Positions 27,008 through 36,234 of a stretch of 64,000 nt of DNA are shown in pieces. Position 1 is the first letter of the stretch, and each line of letters opens with the position of its first letter. The stretch comes from JBAXQQ01 sp037131695. GTDB lineage: Bacteria; Armatimonadota; Hebobacteria; CAIYQO01. Position numbers and translations under genes: made by a program. Where the stretch lies: positions 1 to 64,000 of the forward strand of contig CAZWZF010000023.1 of NCBI GenBank assembly GCA_964638715.1. The letters run 5' to 3'. Under the pieces are notes generated by a model. It saw only the letters and a program-made list of their open reading frames with translations. It did not search any database and had not been told where the DNA came from.

Positions 27008-30000
27008 ATGCGACCTGTAATCCGCGTCAAAGGACGCGCGCGGCAGCATGCCGAGCAAATCCCCAATCTGATAGAGATTCAGTTGAATTCTTATCAATGG
27101 TTTATCAGGGAAGGACTGCGCGATCTCTTCGATAACTTCTCGCCAATCGAAGATTATACTGGCAATCTCAGTTTGTCATTTCGCGAATATTCCACCGGGC
27201 AACCAAAATTTGCCATCGAGGAATGTCGCGATCGCGACGCTACATACGAAGCGCCGTTAAAAGTTAGAGTTGAGTTGCGGAATAAGCAGACCGGCGAATT
27301 GAAGGAATCAGAAGTTTATCTTGGCGACTTGCCAATTATGACCGACACCGGAACATTCGTTATTAACGGTGCCGAGCGCGCTGTCGTAAGTCAGCTTGCG
27401 CGCTCATCTGGTGTTTATTTTAAAGACAATCTGGACTATTCCGGTAAACTGCTTTTCAACGCCCAGGTTATTCCCAGCGAAGGCGCGTGGTTAGATTTTG
27501 AAACTGACAATAGCGGTATCATACACGTTAAAATAGGTCAGGCTCACAAATTTCCAGCCACTACTCTTTTGCGTGCATTGCATAGTGTAAGTAACGACCC
27601 GACATCCGGTTCTACTAACACCAGCAGCGACTTAAATATCCTTAACTTATTCGGCACCCTTAAAGAAATTGAATCCCCAGTTGTTGAAATGATTCAAGGG
27701 CAGCGATTAGGTTTAGATATAACTGACCTGACAACAGGTGAAGTTATATATGAAAAGGGTATCATTATCGAGCGTGAAGTTGCACGAAAAATCGTAAGCA
27801 TGAACCTCGATAAAATATCAATCTTTGATATTTCGCAAACTATTTTAAATACTCTTGAAAAAGACCCGACTCATGATGAAAACAGCGCGCTTATTGATAT
27901 TTATCGACGCGACCGTCCAGGCGACCCGGTAACACCGGAATTAGCCCGACAGCGTTTGATGTCTATCTTTAACGATCCGCGCCGATATGACCTTGCCAAA
28001 GTCGGTCGGTTCATGATGAATAAAAAACTGGGTCTGAATATTCCTGAGACATGTACCACATTAACTAAATCCGATGTTATTGCCATAATCAAATATCTGT
28101 TGAAATTAGAAAATGGCGATATGGATGCTAATGTTGATGAAATCGACCACTTGATGAATAAGCGCGTCAGAAGCGTTGGCGAATTATTGCAAAATCAATT
28201 TCGCCTCGGTTTCTTGCGAATGGAGCGAATCATCCGCGAACGCATGACCAGTCTTGACCCTGAAAGCATTACCCCGCAGGCAGTTATCAGCACCAAGCCG
28301 ATTTCAGCCGCGATTAAATCTTTCTTTGGCTCATCACAGTTGTCGCAGTTCATGGACCAGACCAACCCATTGGCAGAGCTTACACACAAACGTCGTTTAT
28401 CAGCACTGGGACCGGGCGGATTAAGCAGACAAAGCGCAAAGCTGGAAGTGCGTGACGTTCACCACTCGCACTACGGCCGCATTTGTCCTATTGAAACTCC
28501 TGAAGGCCCAAACATTGGCCTAATTGGTTCGATGGCTGTATATGGCAGAATGAATAAGTATGGCTTCCTTGAAACTCCTTATCGTATTGTTAAAAACGGA
28601 AAAGTGACTGAAGAAATCGAATTTCTTACTGCAGACCAGGAAGAAGGCGAAAAAATCTACATTGTTCCAGCAACAACAACGATGGATTCTGAAGGAAATA
28701 TTATTGCAGATAAAGATAAAATGGTTATTTGCCGTCACTTATCCTCATATCCGCGAGTAAAGCCAGAACATGTTACATACATGGATACTTCACCGAAACA
28801 AACAGTATCTGCAGCAACCTGTTTGATACCTTTCCTTGAAAACGATGATGCTAACCGCGCGTTGATGGGATCAAACATGCAGCGCCAGTCGGTACCTTTG
28901 GTTAAGACTGATGCCGCATACGTTATGACTGGTTTGGAAGACAGAGCAGCACAGGACTCGGGTGCAGTAATTGTAGCCAAAGCCGCTGGCCGCGTAACTC
29001 AGGTTGACTCCGGTCATATTCAGGTAACCCGTGCGAATGGCGATGTTGATAAATATCGTTTGAGTACGTTCCTGCGCAGCAACCAGGCAACCTGTATTAA
29101 TCAGAAGCCGTTAGTTGATGCCGGACAGTATGTACGCAAAGGTCAGCCATTGGCAGACGGTCCATGTACCAGTGAAGGCCATCTTGCTTTAGGTCGAAAT
29201 GTTCTTGTAGCATTTATGCCTTGGGAAGGTTTTAACTACGAAGACGCTATCATCCTCAGCCAGCGTGTGGTGAAAGATGATGTATATACTTCAGTTCATA
29301 TTGAAAAATATGAATTAGAAGCACGTGAAACTAAAGTTGGACCGGAAGAAATTACCCGCGATATTCCAAATGTCGGTGAAGAAGCGCTGAAAGACCTTGA
29401 TGAAGACGGCGTTATCAGAATCGGTGCGGAAGTACGCGCAGAAGATATTCTGGTAGGTAAAGTAGCTCCGAAAGGTCAGGAAGAATTAACATCAGAAGAA
29501 AAGCTGGTTCGTGCTATCTTTGGAGAGAAAGCCGCAGAAATGCGCGACACCTCGCTGCGGGTTCCACACGGTGAAAAAGGCAAGGTCGTTGATGTTAAGC
29601 GTTTCAGCCGCAAAAAATTCAAATGCAACCGCTGTAGTGCAGAATATCAGTTAGGAAAAGCAGAAACCCGCAATTACTGTGATCGCTGCGGTTCCGACTT
29701 GGTAGCTGAAAATGGCGATGATTTATCACCGGGCGTTAACCAGATGGTGCGCGTGTTTGTAGCACAGCGCCGTAAAGTAATGGAAGGCGATAAAATGGCA
29801 GGACGACACGGTAATAAAGGTGTCGTATCAAGAATCTTGCCGGTTGAAGATATGCCGCACATGCCGGACGGAACTCCAGTAGATATCGTTTTGAATCCTC
29901 TGGGTGTACCTTCCCGTATGAATATCGGTCAAATAATGGAAACCCATCTTGGCGTTGCCGCTAATGACCTGGGATGCAGCTTTGAAAACCCGATTTTCGA

Positions 30001-30874
30001 AGGCGCGAAAGAAGATGAAATTCTCGTTTATTTCGCCATTACCATGCATCAGCGTCGCCGCCAGATTCTGCAAACCTATCTTAATGAAGATTTGCAATTA
30101 GATACAGCACCTTATGCTGACCATTTAGAAACAGACCAGTTAATTAAGAAAATTCGTAAACTGTCTCTGCCGGAACTTCGTCAGTATGTTGAAGATTTAA
30201 AGACTAACTTTAACTCGTATGTTAAAGAAGCTGCTGTACGACTCGTAGATGAAATGTCTAAAGAAGATCCGTTTGAGCGTATCACAGTTCGCGACTTATC
30301 TGTAGAAGATTGGAACAATTTATCAACAGAACAAAAAGTTGATGCGTTAAATGCTGAAATTCACGATCGAATGATAAGTAGGTTAGGTTTTGATGATACC
30401 ACCGGGAAAACTATGCTGTATGACGGCAGAAACGGTGAAGCATTTGACCAGCCGGTAACGGTAGGTTTCTGTTACATGATGAAACTCGTCCACCTGGTTG
30501 ACGACAAAATTCATGCACGTTCTACCGGCCCATACAGCCTTGTGACACAACAGCCACTCGGAGGTAAAGCGCAATTCGGTGGTCAGCGGTTTGGAGAAAT
30601 GGAGGTTTGGGCACTTGAAGCTTATGGTGCTGCTCATACCCTGCAGGAAATCCTTACCATCAAATCTGACGATGTTATGGGACGTGTCAAGACTTACGAA
30701 TCAATTGTTAAAGGGGACAACATTAACGAACCGGGTATTCCTGAATCGTTCAAGATCCTCATTAAAGAATTGCAGTCGTTAGGTCTACAGATAATTGTTG
30801 AGAATTCTGAAGAAGGCGTGATCGACCTGGAAGTAGAACAGGAAGAGAATCGCAGCTATCGCAACTCACAATAA
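27008..30874 (+). CDS. rpoB: RNA polymerase beta subunit
   Basis: This 1288-residue beta subunit of RNA polymerase is unmistakable from MRPVIRVKGRARQHAEQIPNLIEIQ and the rifampicin region FFGSSQLSQFMDQTNPLAELTHKRRLSALGPGGL (about 438-471). The residues at the main rifampicin positions are the sensitive type. ATG 27008 has GGAGG (26998-27002) at good spacing. Where E. coli has the beta-i9 insertion, between GKVVDVKRFS and NGDDLSPGVNQMVRV, this protein carries a four-cysteine motif: Cys873-x2-Cys876-x14-Cys891-x2-Cys894. It looks like a zinc ribbon. Unlike the common arrangement, no rplJ or rplL precedes it; rpoBC has its own promoter and leader. Confidence 0.98.
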   Translation: MRPVIRVKGRARQHAEQIPNLIEIQLNSYQWFIREGLRDLFDNFSPIEDYTGNLSLSFREYSTGQPKFAIEECRDRDATYEAPLKVRVELRNKQTGELKESEVYLGDLPIMTDTGTFVINGAERAVVSQLARSSGVYFKDNLDYSGKLLFNAQVIPSEGAWLDFETDNSGIIHVKIGQAHKFPATTLLRALHSVSNDPTSGSTNTSSDLNILNLFGTLKEIESPVVEMIQGQRLGLDITDLTTGEVIYEKGIIIEREVARKIVSMNLDKISIFDISQTILNTLEKDPTHDENSALIDIYRRDRPGDPVTPELARQRLMSIFNDPRRYDLAKVGRFMMNKKLGLNIPETCTTLTKSDVIAIIKYLLKLENGDMDANVDEIDHLMNKRVRSVGELLQNQFRLGFLRMERIIRERMTSLDPESITPQAVISTKPISAAIKSFFGSSQLSQFMDQTNPLAELTHKRRLSALGPGGLSRQSAKLEVRDVHHSHYGRICPIETPEGPNIGLIGSMAVYGRMNKYGFLETPYRIVKNGKVTEEIEFLTADQEEGEKIYIVPATTTMDSEGNIIADKDKMVICRHLSSYPRVKPEHVTYMDTSPKQTVSAATCLIPFLENDDANRALMGSNMQRQSVPLVKTDAAYVMTGLEDRAAQDSGAVIVAKAAGRVTQVDSGHIQVTRANGDVDKYRLSTFLRSNQATCINQKPLVDAGQYVRKGQPLADGPCTSEGHLALGRNVLVAFMPWEGFNYEDAIILSQRVVKDDVYTSVHIEKYELEARETKVGPEEITRDIPNVGEEALKDLDEDGVIRIGAEVRAEDILVGKVAPKGQEELTSEEKLVRAIFGEKAAEMRDTSLRVPHGEKGKVVDVKRFSRKKFKCNRCSAEYQLGKAETRNYCDRCGSDLVAENGDDLSPGVNQMVRVFVAQRRKVMEGDKMAGRHGNKGVVSRILPVEDMPHMPDGTPVDIVLNPLGVPSRMNIGQIMETHLGVAANDLGCSFENPIFEGAKEDEILVYFAITMHQRRRQILQTYLNEDLQLDTAPYADHLETDQLIKKIRKLSLPELRQYVEDLKTNFNSYVKEAAVRLVDEMSKEDPFERITVRDLSVEDWNNLSTEQKVDALNAEIHDRMISRLGFDDTTGKTMLYDGRNGEAFDQPVTVGFCYMMKLVHLVDDKIHARSTGPYSLVTQQPLGGKAQFGGQRFGEMEVWALEAYGAAHTLQEILTIKSDDVMGRVKTYESIVKGDNINEPGIPESFKILIKELQSLGLQIIVENSEEGVIDLEVEQEENRSYRNSQ

Positions 30875-30885
30875 TTGTATATAAC

Positions 30886-30924
30886 AACCGCCGCGTCTGG
30901 GGCGCGCGTGCAAATGCGGCGGTT
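30886..30924 (+). promoter_or_regulatory. GC-rich hairpin in the rpoB-rpoC gap
   Basis: AACCGCCGC (30886-30894) pairs perfectly with GCGGCGGTT (30916-30924), and the 21-nt loop includes the self-complementary GCGCGC. Only a short T run follows. It occupies the 117-nt space between rpoB and rpoC and may be an attenuator or RNase processing site. Confidence 0.6.
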
Positions 30925-30991
30925 TATCAATATTCGCGCAATGCAGTAAAATGATTACTGCATCGGGAACCAAAATCGAGGGGTGTACAAC

Positions 30992-33900
30992 GTGACTCAA
31001 CACACTGGTGGTGGTTCCGGACTGGCCAATTTTGACCAGATCCGTATTGGACTTGCCTCGCCTGATGAAATTCGGCGCTGGTCTCGCGGCGAAGTAAAAA
31101 AGCCTGAGACAATTAACTATAGAACTTTTAAGCCTGAACCTGATGGCTTATTCTGTGAAAAGATCTTTGGACCTACCCGTGACTGGGAATGTCATTGCGG
31201 AAAATATCGCAAGATTAAGTTCAAAGGTGTTGTTTGCGACCGTTGCGGCGTTGAAGTAATGCGCGCAAAGGTACGTCGGGAACGCATGGGACACATTGAA
31301 TTAGTGGCCCCGGTTGCGCATATCTGGTATTTGAAAAATGTACCAAGCCCGATGTCTCTTTTGTTGGATTTGTCACCGCGGCCATTGGAAAAAGTTCTCT
31401 ATTTCGCATCATACATTGTTACTTATGTTAACTCTGATTTGATGGTGAAATATGGCGAACAGATTCGCAATGCCGTTGAACGACGAAAGCATGAACTTGA
31501 CCTTGCCCTGCAGGACCACATCACTTCTATTCAGGAACAGTTTGTTACTGATATGGACGAAATGCTGGAACTGGCAGTAAACGAACGCAATAAAATGGAA
31601 AGCCAGCGTGATGAGCGAATTAATTATGAGCGAAAGCAAATTGAAGATCGCAAAAACGACATGGACAATGCTCTTCGTTTATTAATGGGTCAGAATCTTG
31701 ACGTTGCACCCGGTATCACATTAAAACAACTTTTAACTGAGCCTGAGCATCGTTCATTAAGCAGCCTGGCAGAAGAGATTGATAATATCTTCATCCTACT
31801 GCGAGAAGATGACCACAGCGAATATATTGATGAAATCAATGACGATACTAAAATAGATGGTCAGAGCAGTGGCGTGCGTATTCTCGTTCGCGATAATGAC
31901 ACCGACACCGCAAAAACACTTATCATTTCACAGACTGGTGCTGATGCTATCAAAGCTCTGCTTCGCCAGATTAAGATGGAAGATGAGAGCCGGGCATTGC
32001 GCCAAAAGGTTAAAGAAATTACTGGACCGCGCCGTCTCCGCGCTATCAAACAGTTAACAATCGTTGACCACTTCATGAAGTCAAAAAATCGTCCTGAATG
32101 GATGATTCTTGATGTAGTACCGGTTATTCCGCCAGAACTGCGTCCGATGGTACAGCTTGATGGCGGTCGTTTTGCTACTTCTGACTTGAATGATTTGTAT
32201 AGACGTATCATTAACCGCAACAATCGTCTGAAAAAGATTAAAGACCTGCGCGCACCGGAATCAATTATCAACCATGAAAAGCGTTTGTTACAGGAAGCTG
32301 TTGATGCGTTAATTGATAACAGCCGCCGCAGCCGTCCGGTAACCGGCAGCAATAACCGTCCGTTAAAATCCCTCTCCGATATGTTGAAGGGTAAAGACGG
32401 TCGTTTCCGTAAGAACCTGCTGGGTAAACGCGTAGATTATTCCGGTCGTTCCGTTATTGTTGTAGGTCCACATCTTAAGTTGAATCAGTGTGGCTTGCCG
32501 AAAGAAATGGCACTGGAATTATTCAAACCGTTTGTAATGAAACGGCTGGTGCAAAAAGGTCTGACCGGCAACGTGAAAACTGCCAAAAAGATGGTTGATA
32601 GAATGCGTCCGGAAGTTTGGGATGCATTGGAAGAAGTAATTGCAGATCATCCTGTAATGCTCAACCGCGCACCAACCCTTCACCGTTTAGGTATCCAGGC
32701 ATTCGAACCGGTACTGGTAGATGGTAAAGCTATCCAGCTTCACCCGTTGGTATGTACTGCTTTCAATGCTGACTTTGACGGCGACCAGATGGCAGTACAC
32801 GTACCGTTATCAACATCAGCACAGGCAGAAGCCCGTATATTGATGATGTCTACAGAAAACCTGTTCTCGCCTGCACATGGCAAGCCGACAATGACACCAA
32901 CCCGTGACATGGTTTTGGGTATTTACTACATCACCATGAAAGGGCTGAAAAACGGTTTAGGTACTGGTAAAACATTCCCGTCCGCACAGGAAGCAATGCT
33001 TGCCTATGAGACTGGAATGATTTCTCTGCATGCTGAAATTTTAGTTAGAATTAACGGCGCGTTAACTCATACAACAGTTGGACGTTTGATTTTTAATACA
33101 ATCCTGCCTCCGAAACTGCAGTATCTTGACCGCGTGGTTGACTCTGGCGAAATGGCGAATATTATCCGCATGTGTTACGACGCGTACGGACAGGGACGCA
33201 CAGTTAAATTGCTGGACGATTTAAAAGAAATCGGTTTTAAATATTCAACGATTTCCGGTATTTCCATAGCAATGACCGACATGGACGTTCCACACGCCGA
33301 CCGCGAATCTATTATCGGCGACACAGAAGCAAGAGTAAACCTGACTAACGAGCGATTCGAAGAAGGTAATATATCTGAAGGCGAACGCGCGCAAACAGTT
33401 TGTGATTTGTGGATGAAAGCGGCAGACGATGTAGCAAACTCATTGCTTAAGAATCTTGACCCGTTCAACCCGCTGTTGATGATGTCAAACTCCGGTGCTC
33501 GTGGTTCGAAAAGACAGCTTGCGCAGCTTGCTGGTATGCGCGGATTGATGACCGACCCGTTTGGACGTTTCATTGAAGACTTGCCTATTAAGTCAAACTT
33601 CCATGAAGGTCTTAACGTTCTGGAATATTTCGTATCAACTCACGGTGCACGAAAAGGTTTGGCTGACACCGCTTTGCGTACTGCTGACGCCGGTTACCTT
33701 ACCCGACGTATGGTAGACGTCGCTCAGGATGTTATTGTCCGTGGTCACGACTGTGGTACCGTAAATGGTATTGAAGTCGGTGCTATTCGCGATAGACACG
33801 AAGAGATTGAGCCGTTAGACCGCCGAATCGAAGGTAGAATTGCTAATGAAGATATCTATGATCCATTCACTGGCAAATTAATTCTTCGTAGAAACCAGGA

Positions 33901-35974
33901 AATCAGCAATCGATCGCTGCCGGCATGTACGACATCAAAATGCGATGGTGAATTAAAACGTGCATGGCAGTGTCCGAATTGCGATTCAATAACTACAGAA
34001 GATGAATATAAAGAGATGGTTTCCAGCTTAACCTACGGGGAAAGCAAAGAAGATGAACTTGAAAGAAGCTTGGAAGAGAGCATAAATCTCGATGATACAC
34101 CAAAAGAGGCTATTTCAGCAGAACAGGCAGAATTAGAAGCTGAAGCTGCTGCTGAAAAAGAAGATTTGGCATTGCGTATGGAAGCCTCTATCCCCAACGA
34201 ACTGTGCCCGCATTGTCAGACACAGGTTGTTGAGATTGCTGTCTGCGCTGATTGTAATACTCATTTCCGCCGTGCTGACCTTGAGTCGCCATTAGCAACT
34301 ATTCGTCGTATCGTTCGCGATGTCGAAATGTTTAATGAAAGCGAACGCGATGCGCGCAACGATAAATACCTGATCGAACGACCAGCAGTTGATCCATTCA
34401 GTGGAAAAATTATTGTTCCGTTGGGTAAAAAAGCAACTGAACCACAGAAACAGCAGTTAGCGGAAATTCGCCGCAAATTGCGCAGTATGGGTGGTCTGGC
34501 TACCGCGAAGGTACCAATTCGTTCTTTGCTTACCTGCGACCTTCGTCAGGGTATCTGTGCTATGTGCTATGGTCGCGATCTGGCAACCGGCAGATTAGTT
34601 GAAGCTGGTGAGGCTGTAGGTATTATTGCCGCCCAGTCTATCGGTGAACCAGGAACCCAGTTGACAATGCGCACCTTCCATACTGGTGGTGTTGCTGGTC
34701 AGTACCTGACTGGTGTTGCAAACGTTAAAGATCAGCGCGTAAAAACATTGCAGCAATTGCACGATGACATTAACCGCGGCCGTGTAAACCTCGGTGTTGA
34801 AATGACAGAGCGTGAAAAAGTCAAACAGATTCAGAAGATGGTTAAGGTTATGGAACAGCAAGTTTCTGGTCTGTTGCGCGTTGTTGAGTTGTTTGAAGCC
34901 AGAAAACCGAAAGGTCAGGCTATCATTACTGAATATGATGGATTGATAGCAAAAATTGACGCCAGTGGTGGTGGTCGTACCGTGCATGTTCATGTAGAGT
35001 TTACTACGAACAATGAAGATGTTATCGGCAGATTGCTGGCAACCGACGTTAAAGACCCGTTAGATGACAAAGTTTTATATGATGCAGGCAAGGAAGTAAC
35101 TCCTCCTGTTTTAGCAAAACTGCGCCAGGCTGGTGTTGATAAAGTCTATTCAATTGAGAAATATATGGTACCTCACCGTGGTAATCTTCGTGTTGACGAA
35201 GGCGATATTGTGAAAGCCGGTAACCCTTTAACTGAAGGACCGCTGGAACCACAGGAATTGCTGAAGAAACGCGGACCGCGTGATGTGCAGGAATATTTAG
35301 TTCAGGAAATTCAGCGCGTTTATCGCAGCCAGGGTGTTGATATCAATGATAAGCATGTTGAAACCATTGTTAGACAAATGCTGAGAAAACGAAAAATATC
35401 TGAGCCTGGCGATGCAGATTTCCTGCCGGGTGATGTTGTTGATCGTTTCAAGTTTGAAGAAGAGAACATTAGAGTTCGTGAAGCCGGCGGCGTTGAAGCC
35501 CAGGCTGACTGGCAGTTACTCGGTATTACCGAGGCATCACTTGCTACTGATTCGTTCTTATCAGCGGCTTCCTTCCAGAAGACTACCCGCGTGCTTACCG
35601 ATGCCGCTATTGAAGGCAAGATTGACCACCTGGTCGGCTTGAAAGAAAATGTTATCATCGGTCGTCTCATCCCTGCCGGTACCGGTATGGATAGATACAA
35701 GGCATTGCGTCTGTTGTCGCCAGGTGGAGAAGTTGTCCGTCATGAAGAAGATGATTCTTTCGGTGATAATGACCTGATGGAAAGATTGCTTGAAGACACC
35801 GATCATGATCAGGATATAATGGCAGTCGAAGGTGAAGATATGGCACAACTGATTGGCAATATGACAGGGATAGCAGACGATGAAGAAGATACGTTATCCG
35901 GATTTAACATTGAAGAATATAATCTGGATGACAATAATGATATGTTTTCATCGGGAGATGATACCGCGATTTAG
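30992..35974 (+). CDS. rpoC: RNA polymerase beta' subunit, greatly enlarged
   Basis: This 1660-residue beta' subunit contains the catalytic NADFDGD magnesium motif, the first zinc site (CHCGKY...CDRCG) and the second zinc site (Cys921, Cys1182, Cys1189, Cys1192). Start GTG 30992 has GAGGGG 8 nt upstream; GTG 30983 overlaps that sequence. Four additions stand out. There is an expanded helical N-terminal insert (DNA about 31440-31930). About 190 extra residues between Cys921 and Cys1182 hold two Cys4 motifs (979/984/994/997 and 1072/1075/1085/1088). A 55-residue helical insert lies in the trigger loop (about 1237-1291). The last 70 residues form an acidic tail. The catalytic core looks intact. 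Confidence 0.98.
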   Translation: MTQHTGGGSGLANFDQIRIGLASPDEIRRWSRGEVKKPETINYRTFKPEPDGLFCEKIFGPTRDWECHCGKYRKIKFKGVVCDRCGVEVMRAKVRRERMGHIELVAPVAHIWYLKNVPSPMSLLLDLSPRPLEKVLYFASYIVTYVNSDLMVKYGEQIRNAVERRKHELDLALQDHITSIQEQFVTDMDEMLELAVNERNKMESQRDERINYERKQIEDRKNDMDNALRLLMGQNLDVAPGITLKQLLTEPEHRSLSSLAEEIDNIFILLREDDHSEYIDEINDDTKIDGQSSGVRILVRDNDTDTAKTLIISQTGADAIKALLRQIKMEDESRALRQKVKEITGPRRLRAIKQLTIVDHFMKSKNRPEWMILDVVPVIPPELRPMVQLDGGRFATSDLNDLYRRIINRNNRLKKIKDLRAPESIINHEKRLLQEAVDALIDNSRRSRPVTGSNNRPLKSLSDMLKGKDGRFRKNLLGKRVDYSGRSVIVVGPHLKLNQCGLPKEMALELFKPFVMKRLVQKGLTGNVKTAKKMVDRMRPEVWDALEEVIADHPVMLNRAPTLHRLGIQAFEPVLVDGKAIQLHPLVCTAFNADFDGDQMAVHVPLSTSAQAEARILMMSTENLFSPAHGKPTMTPTRDMVLGIYYITMKGLKNGLGTGKTFPSAQEAMLAYETGMISLHAEILVRINGALTHTTVGRLIFNTILPPKLQYLDRVVDSGEMANIIRMCYDAYGQGRTVKLLDDLKEIGFKYSTISGISIAMTDMDVPHADRESIIGDTEARVNLTNERFEEGNISEGERAQTVCDLWMKAADDVANSLLKNLDPFNPLLMMSNSGARGSKRQLAQLAGMRGLMTDPFGRFIEDLPIKSNFHEGLNVLEYFVSTHGARKGLADTALRTADAGYLTRRMVDVAQDVIVRGHDCGTVNGIEVGAIRDRHEEIEPLDRRIEGRIANEDIYDPFTGKLILRRNQEISNRSLPACTTSKCDGELKRAWQCPNCDSITTEDEYKEMVSSLTYGESKEDELERSLEESINLDDTPKEAISAEQAELEAEAAAEKEDLALRMEASIPNELCPHCQTQVVEIAVCADCNTHFRRADLESPLATIRRIVRDVEMFNESERDARNDKYLIERPAVDPFSGKIIVPLGKKATEPQKQQLAEIRRKLRSMGGLATAKVPIRSLLTCDLRQGICAMCYGRDLATGRLVEAGEAVGIIAAQSIGEPGTQLTMRTFHTGGVAGQYLTGVANVKDQRVKTLQQLHDDINRGRVNLGVEMTEREKVKQIQKMVKVMEQQVSGLLRVVELFEARKPKGQAIITEYDGLIAKIDASGGGRTVHVHVEFTTNNEDVIGRLLATDVKDPLDDKVLYDAGKEVTPPVLAKLRQAGVDKVYSIEKYMVPHRGNLRVDEGDIVKAGNPLTEGPLEPQELLKKRGPRDVQEYLVQEIQRVYRSQGVDINDKHVETIVRQMLRKRKISEPGDADFLPGDVVDRFKFEEENIRVREAGGVEAQADWQLLGITEASLATDSFLSAASFQKTTRVLTDAAIEGKIDHLVGLKENVIIGRLIPAGTGMDRYKALRLLSPGGEVVRHEEDDSFGDNDLMERLLEDTDHDQDIMAVEGEDMAQLIGNMTGIADDEEDTLSGFNIEEYNLDDNNDMFSSGDDTAI

Positions 35975-35997
35975 TTAAGAAGATTCTTAATAAATTA

Positions 35998-36031
35998 AAC
36001 GCCGATAGCTGATGCTATCGGCGTTTTTTTT
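35998..36031 (+). terminator. Rho-independent terminator of rpoBC
   Basis: A perfect 12-bp stem (35998-36009 with 36014-36025) with a TGAT loop is followed by eight T residues (36024-36031). It lies 23 nt after the rpoC stop. Confidence 0.96.
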
Positions 36032-36079
36032 GATATATACAATATTTACAAAAAAAATATAAAAAAACGCAAATACCTA

Positions 36080-36108
36080 TTGCATATTGGTGTATTTAAT
36101 GATATATT
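36080..36108 (+). promoter_or_regulatory. Putative promoter of the chemoreceptor gene
   Basis: TTGCAT (36080-36085) and TATATT (36103-36108) are 17 bp apart, a fair sigma-70-type match. No sigma-28 consensus was seen. A 16-bp inverted repeat, CTGAGCTTTAGCTCAG (36171-36186), follows in the predicted leader. Confidence 0.45.
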
Positions 36109-36234
36109 AATTAAAATAATTTCATTTAGTATTAAATAGCTCGTTAAATAAATCATCTATTTAATAGTTACTGAGCTTTAGCTCAGATGTTGAAAAGCAA
36201 AAGTCATGTATTTAAAATGTTGGAGGTAAGTATA

